Shown in pieces: positions 34,531-45,218 of a stretch of 64,000 bases of DNA (the stretch's first letter is position 1; the number at the start of each line of letters is the position of its first letter). The stretch covers positions 216,231 to 280,230 of the forward strand of contig BDDD01001759.1 in assembly GCA_001972305.1 (NCBI GenBank), in the 5' to 3' direction. The stretch is from Cephalotus follicularis. Its lineage: Eukaryota > Streptophyta > Magnoliopsida > Oxalidales > Cephalotaceae. The translations under genes were made by a program, and so were the position numbers. Under the pieces are notes generated by a model, which had not been told where the DNA came from, did not search any database, and was given only the letters and a program-made list of their open reading frames with translations.

Positions 34531-35620
34531 ATGGCTAACGTAAGAAGAAATCGTGGTCAAAGGAGAATTGGCAATACACAAGACAATGAAGAAAATGATT
34601 CTTTAAATACGGTTTTGAATCGATTGGCTCAAGTTATTGCCAACAACAATGGTAATAGCCATCAAGCACCTTTACCGGCAACGCCAACCCTTGAGTAACT
34701 CGTAAGACAAAATCCGAAGGCGTTTTCAAGAAGTGTAGATCCCTTGCAAGCAGAGGAGTGGATCCAAGGACTTGAGAAAATTTTCAGAGCATTAAATTAC
34801 ACTAATAGTTAGAAAGTAGAATTTTCAATCTACAAGTTAGAAGGAGAAGCCGACCAATGGTTGAACATGATTGAAAGAACAAAGACACGACAAGAGTTAC
34901 AAGCAATGACATGGGAAGGATTTAGGGAAATATTTTTGGACAAATATTTTCCTCAAACAATGAAGGACAAGATGGAAGAGGATTTTCTTCAGTTTGAGCA
35001 AGGTGAATCGGAAACAGTAGCACAATATGAGGCCAATTTTGTGAGGCTGTCTTGATACGCGGCTCACATGGTGTCAATGGAAGAAAGAAGGGAAAACAGG
35101 TTTTGCCATGGTCTAAAACCTTATATCCGAATATTGTTGATAGCGTAAGACCTATGAACCTACGAAGCAGTTTTGAGGTGCGCACTGAGAAAAGAAATCG
35201 ACAATCAGAAATATCAACAACAACAAGTGGATCAAGGACATGGAAAGAGGAAGGCTGGTGAATCCTATAATAAAAACAAGAAAGGAAGATTTGATGGGGG
35301 AGGAGACCATAAACCCTGTCAGCAGTGCGAAAAGACTCATCTTGGGGAATGCCTGCTAGGAAAGGGAATTTGTTATAAGTGTAGAAAACCGGTATATCAA
35401 TAAAGAGAATGCAAGCAAGGACAAAGTCAAACCCAGGATCAACGACACATCAGAGGTGATAATTGCGGTCAAGAACGTCACATGTCAAACCAATTCACTA
35501 GACCAAAGATGGGAGGACAATGAGAGGGTGAAGTACAACAAAGAGCACCAGCTAGGCCATATGCTATGACAGCGGATGAGGTGGAGAATCCTAATGATGT
35601 GGTGACAGGTACTTTTCCCG
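34531..35620 (+). pseudogene. gag: gag of element D
   Basis: The ATG at 34531 (MANVRRNRGQRRIGN) aligns with E's gag start; the in-frame GTG 15 bases upstream is not needed. It has LNRLAQVIANNNGN, EWIQGLEKIFRALNY, FSIYKLEGEADQWLNMIERT and WEGFREIFLDKYFPQ, typical of this gag lineage, then QQCEKTHLGECLLGKGICYKC. Stops occur near 34696, 34810, 35056 and 35401. The second knuckle has lost cysteines (DNCGQERHMSNQF). Confidence 0.88.
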
Positions 35621-36463
35621 TATGTTGTAAAATTGCTCATATATTGTTTGATAGCGATGCATTCATTTGTGTCCTTATCTTTCTTACGTTATTTAAATAT
35701 TCCATCACAAGATTTGGATATAAGTTTACCTATTGAAACACCCAGTGGTAGTAGCCTGATAGCTGATAAGGTGCATAGGTCATGTGAGTTAAAGCTTTGT
35801 GATAGGAATATGCTAGTAGACCTAGTACCTCTTGCAATCCTAAATTTTGATGTCATACTAGGTATCGATTGGCTTTTGGTAAATGATGCTATTGTTGACT
35901 GTTTCAAGAAAGAGGTTAGGTTTCCTATAGCTGACCAACACGAGTTTGTTTTTCGAAGAACGGGTGTTAGTAAACCTCTAAACTTCATATCAACAATCCA
36001 AGCTAAACGATTGTTGAGAAGTGACTGTGAAGGTTACCTCAGATATGTGGTGGATACCGATAAAGAAAAGATGAAGATAGAAGATGTCCATATTGTGAAA
36101 GAGTTTATGAATGTGTTTCCCGAAGATTTATCGGGCGTACCACTTGATCGAGAGATAGAGTTTGCAATTGATTTGGTACCTGGGATGACCCCAATTTAGA
36201 AGAGTCCCTATCGTATGGCGCCAGCTGAGTTGAAACAATTGAAGAATCAATTGGAAGGGCTTCTGGATAAGGGATTCATCCGACCGAGTGTATCACTATG
36301 TGGTGCACCGGTGTTGTTCGTAAAGAAGAAAGATGGCACAATGACACTCTATATAGATTATCGAGAATTAAATCGAGTCACCATCAAGAATAAGTATCCA
36401 CTACAAAGGATCGACGAGCTATTTGACCAGCTCAAGAATGCTCGATACTTCTCAAAGATTGAT
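35621..36463 (+). pseudogene. pol: protease and N-terminal RT of element D, up to the E insertion
   Basis: A frameshift at about 35650, in the protease active site (FDSDA), moves gag frame 1 to pol frame 2. [34 protein letters not shown] and EFMNVFPEDLSGVPLDREIEF follow, then a TAG at 36197-36199. RT begins [14 protein letters not shown] with [16 protein letters not shown] and stops at FSKID, where element E begins (36464). The RT continues at 47548. Confidence 0.9.
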
Positions 36464-36590
36464 TGTAATGACCCAAATTTCCATGTAAGATATTAATTAT
36501 GAAAAATGATTGCTCGTATTTGCTAACCTCGGGTCGGGGTCGTCGGAGTTCACTTTGAGCTATTAGCGACCTCGGGTCGGGGTCATTACC
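36464..36590 (+). repeat. 5' LTR remnant of element E (127 bp)
   Basis: The first ~60 bases match the start of the 3' LTR at 45219. The last ~65 correspond to its end (GAGTTCACTTTGAG, GGGTCATTACC). Everything between is deleted, including any promoter. The phrase CCTCGGGTCGGGGTC occurs twice (about 36524 and 36570). Confidence 0.85.
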
Positions 36591-36594
36591 AGAA

Positions 36595-36605
36595 TGGTAT
36601 CAGAG
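36595..36605 (+). other. primer binding site of element E
   Basis: TGGTATCAGAG lies four bases after the LTR remnant, complementary to initiator Met tRNA. Confidence 0.85.
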
Positions 36606-36729
36606 AGATAATTGTGATACGTGTTGAGGATATGATTTGTGTATTTGCTAACCTATTTTTCAGATCTCATCAACGAGCGAATCCAACTCCAATTCTAGTA
36701 CAGGATTCTCCCGTTGTGGGTCATCCGAA

Positions 36730-37050
36730 ATGGTACACTGGCGAGTACCAACCCTGATAGCTGAAAACCAACAATTACGTGAAGAAAAGGAAGAGTTAAG
36801 ACAAATGGTGGCAAATAATAGAGAGCAATTCTATACACACATTTACCAGATGGAGGCAGAGTACCATGAAGAGTTAGAAAGGAAAGACAAAATCCTAAGA
36901 GAGATTAAAACTGGCCTTAGGGTACTTATGAGATATATTTGGGGACTTAATGACATTGTAACTACTGGTGTGAGAGAGAACCTCCTAATGATGATAAGGC
37001 AGATTCAGCAGGAGCTTCCTGATGATGATATCCCTAGTGATAAAGACTAG
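36730..37050 (+). CDS. upstream coiled-coil ORF (ORF0) of element E, intact frame
   Basis: From ATG 36730 the frame codes 106 residues. The frame is also open upstream to 36664, where D has its ATG and E has ATC, so the original start may be lost. Residues run from a polar head through a long charged helix (ENQQLREEKEELRQMVANN, EYHEELERKDKILREIK) with coiled-coil spacing, then LMRYIWGLNDIVTTGVREN, LLMMIRQIQQELP and an acidic end. It ends 198 bases before gag in an element of otherwise standard layout. No catalytic motif, signal peptide or membrane segment is visible. It could be a particle partner, an RNA-binding helper or a translation regulator; these are guesses. Conservation with D supports a real protein. 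Confidence 0.7.
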   Translation: MVHWRVPTLIAENQQLREEKEELRQMVANNREQFYTHIYQMEAEYHEELERKDKILREIKTGLRVLMRYIWGLNDIVTTGVRENLLMMIRQIQQELPDDDIPSDKD

Positions 37051-37248
37051 GGTAACGATAAGAAAGATTTTGTAAAAATGTTTATATGTGACATAAGTGT
37101 GAAAGGAAGTAGGAAATGTATAAATGTTTATAAGATAAATAAAGCTGTTAGTTCCTTGTATGATCTTGAGCATTAGAATTTAACTGTTTTACCTAGCATA
37201 TGAGTAGAATTGCTTAAGATTAAGAACTAACCTACATATGCTAACTAG

Positions 37249-38330
37249 ATGGTCGACCCGAGAAGAGTAAGAGGACAAAGAAGAAACGCGAACGCACAAA
37301 ACAACGAGGATGATAATTCGCTGAGCGAGATTTTAAACAGATTGGCTCAAGTTATTGCCGACAACAACGGCAATAATCATCAAGGGCATCCACCCTCAAG
37401 ACCGACGCTAGAGCGGTTTGCGAGAAACAATCGGAAAATCTTTTCGGGAACAACCGATCCTTTGGAAGCGGAAGCATGGATCCAAGGGAGCAAGAAGATT
37501 TTTAGAGCGATGGATTGCACAGACCGACAAAAAGTAGAGTTTTCAATATACAAGTTAGATGGAGAGGCGGATCAATGGTGGTGTATGATTGAAAGGACAA
37601 AGACACGTCGAGAAAGAGAAGCCATGACGTGGGAAGGGTTCAAAGAAATATTTATGAACAAATATTTTCCGCAAGCCTAGAAGGATAAAATGGAGGAAGA
37701 TTTTCTCCAACTGGAACAAGGTGAGTCAGAAACAGTGGCTCAATACGAGGCAAATTTCGCAAGGATGTCCCGATATGCAACTCATCTAGTGTCCACAGAA
37801 GAGAGAAGGGCTAGTAGATTTTCTGATGGTTTGAAGTCTTATATCCGAAGTCTGATGATAGCACAAGACTTGCAAACGTAAGACGCAGTTTTGAGGTGTG
37901 CATTGAGGATAGAAATTGATAATCAAAGATATCAGCAAAGACGGGCTGAACAAGGGCAAGGGAAGAGGAAAACAGGTGAATCCTCTAACAGTAAGCATAA
38001 GAAAGCAAGGTCCGATGGAGGACAAGACTCAAAAATTTGTCAAGAGTGTGGGAAAAGACACTGTGGAAAATGTTTATACGGGACGGGAGTGTGTTACAAA
38101 TGTGGAAAGTAAGGACACTTAGCTAAAGAGTGTCAACGAGGACCAAATCAAACTCCAAATCAAAGGGCGATCAGATGCTACAACTGTGGGCAAGAAGGAC
38201 ATGTGTCCAATCAATGCACCCGACCGAAGACAGTAGGGCAAGGAGGAAACGGAGCCCAACAACAAAGAGCACCAGCAAGAACCTATGCCATGACGGCTAA
38301 AGAAGTGGTAAATCCCAATGATATGGTGAC
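37249..38330 (+). pseudogene. gag: gag of element E with CCHC knuckle
   Basis: ATG 37249 directly follows GCTAACTAG and gives MVDPRRVRGQRRNANAQ. Gag blocks are LNRLAQVIADNNGNN, AWIQGSKKIFRAMDC, FSIYKLDGEADQWWCMIERT, EDFLQLEQGESETVAQYEAN, then CQECGKRHCGKC, VCYKCGK and the intact knuckle [14 protein letters not shown] (near 38175-38217). In-frame stops at 37678-37680, 37879-37881 and 38110-38112 interrupt an otherwise single frame shared with pol, as expected for a chromovirus gag-pol polyprotein. Confidence 0.9.
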
Positions 38331-40335
38331 AGGTACTTTTCCCGTATGCTCTAGATCTGCATGTGTATTGTTTGATACCGAAGCGACGCATTCTTTTGTG
38401 TCTTTATCTTTTGCACGATGTTTAAGTACCCCATCAGAATATTTGGAGATAGGTTTAGCTGTTGAAACCCCAAGTGGAAATACCTTGGTGGCTGACAAAG
38501 TATATAAGTCTTGTGACCTAATATTATATGATAGGATGATGCTAGTAGACTTAGTACCTCTAGCAATCCTAAAGTTTGACGTCATACTAGGCATGGATTG
38601 GCTTTCGACAAATCATGCTAGTGTTGACTGTTTTAAGAAAGAATTTAGGTTTGCTATACCGGAACAACTTGAGTTTGTTTTCCGAAGCATGGAAGCCAGT
38701 GAACCCTTAAAGATCATATCGTCGATGCAAGCTAAACGATTGTTGGAAAGAGGATGCGAAGGCTATCTTGCCTATGTGATGGATATCAATAAAGAGAAGA
38801 TCAAGATAGAAGAGTTACATGTTGTTAAGGAGTTCACCGATGTTTTTCTTGAAGATTTACCGGGTATGCCACCGGATCGAGAAGTGGAGTTTACTATTGA
38901 TGTGGTACCAGGAACAGCTCCTATTTCAAAGAGCCCTTACCGCATGGCACCAGCTGAGCTGAAAGAGTTGAAGGATCAATTACAAGAGCTTTTGGATAAG
39001 GGGTTTATCCGACCGAGTGTATCACCATGGGGTGCACCGGTACTGTTTGTGAAAAAGAAAGACGGGACAATGAGACTCTGCATTGACTATCGAGAGCTTA
39101 ATCAAGTCACCATCAAGAACAAGTACCCACTACCAAGGATTGACGACTTGTTTGATCAACTCAAAAATGCTCGATTCTTCTTGAAGATTGATCTTCGATC
39201 GGGCTACCATCAAGTGAAAGTCAAGAAAGAAGATATGCCAAAGACTGCTTTTCGGACAAGATAAGGACACTATGAGTTTTTGGTGATGTCGTTTGGATTA
39301 ATCAATGCTCCAGCGGTGTTTATGAGTTTGATGAACAAGATCTTCAATAAATTTTTGGATCAGTTCGTGATAGTCTTTATTGATGACATCCTAGTATACT
39401 CAAAGAGTAGAAAGGAGCACGAGGAAAATTTAACCCGCGTATTACAGATACTGCGGAAGGAGCAGCTCTACGCTAAGTTCAACAAATGCCAGTTCTGGAT
39501 AGAAGAGGTATCCTTCCTGGGACATGTGATCACACGGGAGGGCATCTCTGTGGATCCCACTAAGATAGAAGCGATAAGAGAATGGCAGCGACCTACCTCA
39601 GTAGCGGAGATACGGAGTATTCTGGGACTAGCAGGCTATTATCGAAGGTTTGTTGAGAATTTCTCTCGTATTGCGAACCCACTCACAAGGTTGACGCTAA
39701 AGAATGTAAAGTTCGAGTGGTCCGACCAATGCGAGAAGAGTTTCTTGGAATTGAAAGAAAGACTGATGAACGCCCCGATATTAGCATTACCAACGGAATC
39801 AGAAAGTTTTGTGGTGTATAGTGATGCATCTCACAAAGGACTTGGTTGTGTGCTGATGCAACAAGGAAAAGTGATTGCCTATGCTTCCAGACAGCTTAAA
39901 GCCCATGAACAGAATTATCCTACGCATGATTTGGAATTGGCCGCAGTTATCTTCGCGCTAAAGATTTGGAGACACTATCTATATGGAGCGAAGTGTGAAA
40001 TCTTCACCGACTACAAAAGCCTTAAGTATATTTTCACCCAAAAGGAGTTAAACATGAGGCAAAGGAGATGGTTAGAGCTTATCAAAGATTACGATTGCAC
40101 CATTCAATACCATCCGGGTAAAGCGAATGTTGTGGGAGACGCCCTAAGTCAAAAAAGTACGGGGAACTTGGCGATGATAATCACTACACAGGAAGATTTC
40201 ATAAGAGATTTCCAACGGATGAACTTGGAAGTGATAAGACAAGAAGAAGGGGCTTCCCTATTTCAAGTCATAGCACAACCTTCTCTAGTTGAGAGAATAA
40301 AGCAAAGTCTGTTTGAGGACTTGGAATTTAAGTAA
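38331..40335 (+). pseudogene. pol: protease, RT and RNase H of element E
   Basis: The protease site reads [13 protein letters not shown], with Glu where the catalytic triad D-T-G needs Gly. RT has [72 protein letters not shown] and the intact [11 protein letters not shown]. RNase H has [39 protein letters not shown] and [20 protein letters not shown]. One frame carries all of it, with a TAA at 39262-39264 (Tyr expected) and another at 40333-40335. This is the best preserved pol in the window. Confidence 0.92.
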
Positions 40336-40841
40336 ATAGCAGAGGGAGTAAAGAATGGAAAAGTATCACGCTTCAACTTGGGAGCCGACAACGTATTGAG
40401 ATTCAATACAAGATTATGCGTTCCAGATAAGGCAGAATTTAAATAGGAACTAGTGATGGAAGCACATAGTTCAAATTTCTCAGTACACCCTGGAAGTACA
40501 AAGATGTATAGAGATTTGCGAGATCTCTATTGGTGGAATAATATGAAAAGAGAAATTGCGGACTTTGTGTCAATATGTCTTGTTTCTCAACAAGTGAAAG
40601 CTGAGCATCAGCTGCCGAAAGGCACCTTACAATCGCTTCCCATACCAGAATGGAAGTGGGAGCATATTAGTATGGACTTCGTGACAAGACTACCAAGGAC
40701 CGCTAAAGGGAATGATGCAATATGGGTAGTTGTGGACCGATTAACGAAATTTGCTCATTTTCTACCAATCAAGGACAGTCATTCATTGAGTCAACTAGCA
40801 AGGATTTATTAACAAGAGATCATTAGATTACATGGTGTACC
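40336..40841 (+). pseudogene. pol: integrase of element E, part before solo LTR G
   Basis: HHCC region: HPGSTKMYRDLRDLYWWNNM, then CLVSQQVKAEHQLPKG, where the first Cys of the CxxC pair is kept and the second is Ser. Core: WEHISMDFVTRLPRTAKGND and WVVVDRLTKFAHFLPIKD. Stops at 40444-40446 and 40810-40812. After IIRLHGVP the solo LTR G begins, and integrase resumes at 44301. Confidence 0.9.
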
Positions 40842-41979
40842 TGTAATATCCCGTTTTTCTGTGTAGAATTTTCGGGCTTGTCGATATGTTTCGTATGGGC
40901 TGTCGATTTTTTTTTTCGGTTTATGGACTGCCCATTTTTCGGTTTGTTTTGCTTTTGGCTAGGCTAAGCGGGTTTTGGCCTTAGCCTAGTGGGTTTTGAT
41001 ATTAAGTCCATAAATAAATAAAATAATTCTGGCTTTTTATTTATTCGTTAAAACCCATTTTCATCATTGTTTAAAATTCAAAAACCCTAATTTTATATTA
41101 AAAATTATTTCTCTCCCACTCTCTCTCTCCCGTTCTCTCTCCCACCTCTACTGTTGTCACTGGCGTTGGTACCGATATGGCACCGGCAAAGGCACCGGTC
41201 GAACCCCCACAACCTCCTGAGTCCACCAGACCCAACCTCCGCGCCGGACAACGGCCCCATCGGCGTGCGCGACGTCTTCTCTCCCCGCCACTGTCGAACG
41301 CCGTAGCTCCGTCTCTGGTGATCGTCACGACAAGACAATCACATATTCGGCATCCTCGCGTCAAGAGGAAGCAAACCCGACCAGCCCCAACCCTTGGCGA
41401 CGCCGGAAAAGCAGATCGGCGCAAAGTCCAGCCGCGGTCAAAGGCGTTTGTTCTGGCCAAATACGGAGGCGTTGTGGCAAACACGCCATGGATATGTGAT
41501 CCCCGGCCTTAAATGCTCCAGATCGGCCCCTTTCAGCGTCTGACCGGTGATGCGTGACAGACACGCGCCGGCCAGCGGCGGCCTGTGAGCCCACGCGCGG
41601 CAGTCGCCGGCAACATCTTCTTTGGACAGTTTCCGACTCCGCTCTTCGCATAGGTGTGATCCGTTCCAGTTTCACGATGTGATTATGGCTCTGTGATTAT
41701 GACGCGTGACAGACCGCTCTGTTTGGATGAATTGGACAAATTGGACTTACCTTAGTGAATTCGAAATTATGTTTAAATGAGACTTCTACGAATTGGACGT
41801 ATTAAACCTATTGTTATCTTATATGGTCATGATCAGTGTACAATGACCCATGAGTTGAGGTTTGATTTTATTTCAAGTCCTTATGAGAATGATTTTATTT
41901 CTGTTAGATATTTGCAACAACCGATGAGCGGTCTAGAGAAGTCTCGATATATATATTCTTGAGGTTGTTTTGGTGATCG

Positions 41980-42700
41980 CATGAGGTACGGATCTTCGTT
42001 TCTTTGATACCCTCCTACTGGTTTGTTAAAGAATAAATTTCAGTTTTATCTTTCGTTATTGTACGGATTATCTTTGCTTTGGATTTCTCGATCGGTTTTA
42101 TTGAAATAAAGTCGGTTATGTTTTCTATTGTACGGATTTTCTGCTCTTCGGCTATCTGATTTTATCGCAACTGTCCCGTTTCACCTTTATGATTAAAGTA
42201 CGGATGTCTTTCTTTCTTGGCTATCCTTCTGATTTTATTTAAAATAATTTCAGATTATGTATTCGGTATGGATTCCCTTTCCTTGGTTTATCTACCAATT
42301 TTATTGAAATGAACATGGAATATTTTAATGAAGTACGGATTTCTTCGTCTTGGATTATCATCTTCTATTTGGGTTTTAATAAATTTATTTTTCGTTTTGG
42401 AAGTACGGATTCTGTCGTTCTTTGGCTATCTGATTTTATTGAAACAATCCAGTTTTACTTTTATGATTAATGTACGGATTGTTCTTTCGTTCATGGATAC
42501 TCCCTTCGATTTTATTTTAATAAAGTCAATTTTACTATTTAATGATTATGTACGGATAACTCTTTTCTCGATACCCTCCCTTGTTGGTTTTACTAAAATG
42601 AGGGTTACTTTGCTTTAAAGAATAAAGTACGGATCTTCGTTTCTTGATACACTCTTACTGATTCAGTTCTGTTTTGAGAATAAATACGGAGTCTTTGTTT
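41980..42700 (+). repeat. diverged ~70-bp tandem repeat array in LTR G
   Basis: The core TACGGA recurs at 41987, 42062, 42131, 42199, 42334, 42404, 42473, 42551, 42628 and 42685, with a degenerate TATGGA at about 42267. Most steps are 67-78 bases. Between cores lie TTTTATTGAAATAAAGT-like and GGCTATCTGATTTTA-like phrases. Confidence 0.85.
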
Positions 42701-43499
42701 TGGTTATTATTCGGTTTTATGAATATGTCTTTTTCATATTATGAACTCCATTATGTTTGGATTTTGAAATAAAGTCAGTTAATATTTTATTGAATATATT
42801 TCTTGGCTTAATGAACTCCACTATGTTATGTTTACGGTATGTTATGCAAATGCCTCTTTATTGTGAAAATTAAAGAGTTGGCTTTCTGATTATGAAAGTA
42901 TATGTTATGTGAAACTATATCGTTTGTGAACGATTTATGATTATGTTTTGGGAAAACTTTTCTACGTATTTTAATTTGATTTGATGAAATCAAGTTTTTG
43001 AAATGGTGAAATGCTGAGCTTTTATAACCACCTATGGGGGTACCATAGGCATGCTGTGAGCCTGGCACGGGGGCATGACACTTTCCGTAACGGTGTGATT
43101 AGTTTACGACGTCTCTCTGGGATATCCTTGGATAGGATTTGGGATAGAGGTGTATGGATCAATCCTAGTTATATGTTTTGAGATATGTTATGATATGGGA
43201 ATTGTATGTGTAGTGCCATACACTGCAATTCTATTTGGCAATGTGGAATTAGCTACTCCCTTGCTACTATGTGTTTTTGATATGTTATGAGTTTTGGTGC
43301 TCAGTTATGGAACCTATGTTTTGGGAAAGGTATGCTTCATGTTTTCAAAGTATGGAACTTATGTTTTGAAAGGTTTCGTGTATGTTTTGAAAGTTATGGG
43401 TTTGGTTTTTATGAAAATTCATATGTGATTTCAAAGAATGTTTAAACTGATATATTGCTTAAGATTTATGTTTGGAGTTAACTTTGAAATCTTACTGCT

Positions 43500-43910
43500 T
43501 TTAAATTATCGTTATCGTTATTGTTTACTGTTTATTTTGTTTTGTTCCGTAATATGTTGTTTCGTACTGTTCAGAAACTGTTTTCTTTTGTTCCGTAAAC
43601 TGTTCTTTCCTGTTTCGTAAAGTGTTTCATTTCGTAAAATGTTTTGTATCGTATCGTGTTTGTTTCAGATACTGTATTGAGCATGATATTGTTTTGTTTC
43701 AGATACTGTTTTGTTTTGGTAAACTGTTTTATTTCGGATATAGTTTTGTTTCGTTCTGTTATGATTCGTAACTGATCTGTTATGATTCGTAACTATTCTG
43801 TTTTGTTTCGTAAACCGTTCTGTTTTGATTCGTATCTGTTTTGATTCATATTTATGTTGTTTCATAACTGATTTGTTTCATAAACTATTCGTAAACTATT
43901 TTATGATTCT
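43500..43910 (+). repeat. short degenerate tandem repeats (TGTTTCGTAAAC-like) in LTR G
   Basis: Variants of CTGTTTTGTTTCGTAAAC, GATACTGTTTTG and GTTATGATTCGTAACT follow each other every 15-30 bases. The block is T-rich on this strand and lies just before the conserved hairpin near 43920. Confidence 0.75.
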
Positions 43911-44295
43911 ATATCCGTACTGAGGTTTGCTCAGCCGCGTTTTTTTGTTTTCCATGCAGCAGGTTTTCAGGGACATCATGGGCAAGTGTGATGAGAGAGT
44001 TACCCTATGTCAGAGGATCATCTAGGAGTTTGATCCGGTTATGTTCTTAGTAGTGTTATGGTCGTGTATAGGCTAGTTATCTAAACAACATTGTGATTTT
44101 GGTTTATGATAAAGTTTTCAGATTATGTTTCAGATTCAGTTTATGTTTCATGATTATACATGTTTTCATATTTTTAGAACCACCACGTATTGATGATGAT
44201 TAAGATTAAGATCTTTGATATGTTTTTAGTTCAGTTTGTGTGACACACCGATCCTGAAACGGGAGTGATCCCGGTTCCAAATCGGGGGTGTTACA

Positions 44296-45180
44296 GTACC
44301 AGTATCGATCATTTCGGATCGAGATCCCCGTTTCATGTCACGCTTTTGGAAGAGTTTACAGAATGCTTTGGGTACAAGGTTAAATTTCAGTACGGCGTAT
44401 CATCCGCAAACAGATGGGCAATCAGAATGGACTATACAAACTTTGGAAGACATGTTACGTGCTTGTGGTATAGATTTCCAATGGAATTGGGAATAGCATG
44501 TTACTCTGATTGAGTTTGCTTACAACAACAGTTTCCAAGCAAGCATACAGATGGCACCTTTTGAAGCTCTTTATGGACGAAGATGTCGAACGCCTATCTG
44601 TTGGGAAGAGGTAGGAGAACGGAAGTTATTGGGACCAGAAATGGTACAAGTAACTACCAAAAAAGTAAAACTAATATGGAAACTCCTCTTAATGGCGCAA
44701 AGTAGACAGAAGAGCTATGCGGACATGAGACAAAGAGAGTTACAGTTGGAAGTGGGAGATCGCGTTTTTCTTAAGGTATCGCCATGGAAAGGAGTGATGC
44801 GGTTTGGCAAGAAGGGAAAGCTTAGTCCCCGATACATTGGACCATATGAGATTTTGGAAAAGATAGGAGAATTTACGTATAGGCTTGCCTTTCCACCAAG
44901 TCTATCTCATGTACACAACGTATTCCATGTATCGCTACTAAGGAAATATATGGCCAACCCATCTCATGTTCTGAGAGTCGAGCCTATTCAAGTGCATGAA
45001 GACTTGTCATACAATGAGCAACCAGTGGAGATCCTGGATTACAAAGAACAAGTCTTGCGGACCAAGACCGTTCCGTTAGTAAAAGTTTTATGGAGAAACC
45101 ACGAAGTTGAAGAAGCCACCTGGGAGTTGGAAGACACCATGAGACAAGAGTACCCTCATCTTTTAAAGTCTAATGTATAA
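44296..45180 (+). pseudogene. pol: integrase C-terminal part and chromodomain of element E
   Basis: It resumes after the TSD with [10 protein letters not shown], then the core end ([19 protein letters not shown]) and a TAG at 44494-44496 (CAG expected in WEQHV). From 44551 it is open: MAPFEALYGRRCRTPICWEE, PRYIGPYEILEKIGEFTYRL, HNVFHVSLLRKY and the chromodomain YNEQPVEILDYKEQVLRTKT, VKVLWRNHEVEEATWELED. It ends at 45178-45180 (TAA). The chromodomain would read heterochromatin marks. Confidence 0.93.
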
Positions 45181-45204
45181 CAAATTTTGAGGACAAAAAT
45201 TTTG

Positions 45205-45218
45205 TAAGGAAGGTAGAT
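45205..45218 (+). other. polypurine tract of element E
   Basis: GTAAGGAAGGTAGA precedes the TGTAATGACCC of the 3' LTR. The equivalent in D is GTAAGGAGGGAAGAA at about 50087-50101. Confidence 0.8.

Larger units (their letters stand above)
40842..44295 (+). repeat. solo LTR G (3454 bp) inside the integrase of element E
   Basis: TGTAATATCCCG to GGGGTGTTACA, with exact TSD GTACC at 40837-40841 and 44296-44300 and no internal domain, so it is the product of LTR-LTR recombination. Orientation is taken from TGTAAT...TTACA and a CTGAG/CTCAG hairpin at 43920-43934. It holds a CpG-rich leader-like block (41100-41680), a ~70-bp tandem array (41980-42700) and a short TGTTTCGTAAAC array (43500-43910). 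A relative is at 52790-54205. ORFs inside are not supported as genes. Confidence 0.92.

Noticed and set aside
41177..41512. 111-codon ORF as a host gene
   Set aside because: It lies wholly inside a TSD-flanked solo LTR, overlaps open frames on the other strand because of high GC, and shows no domain.
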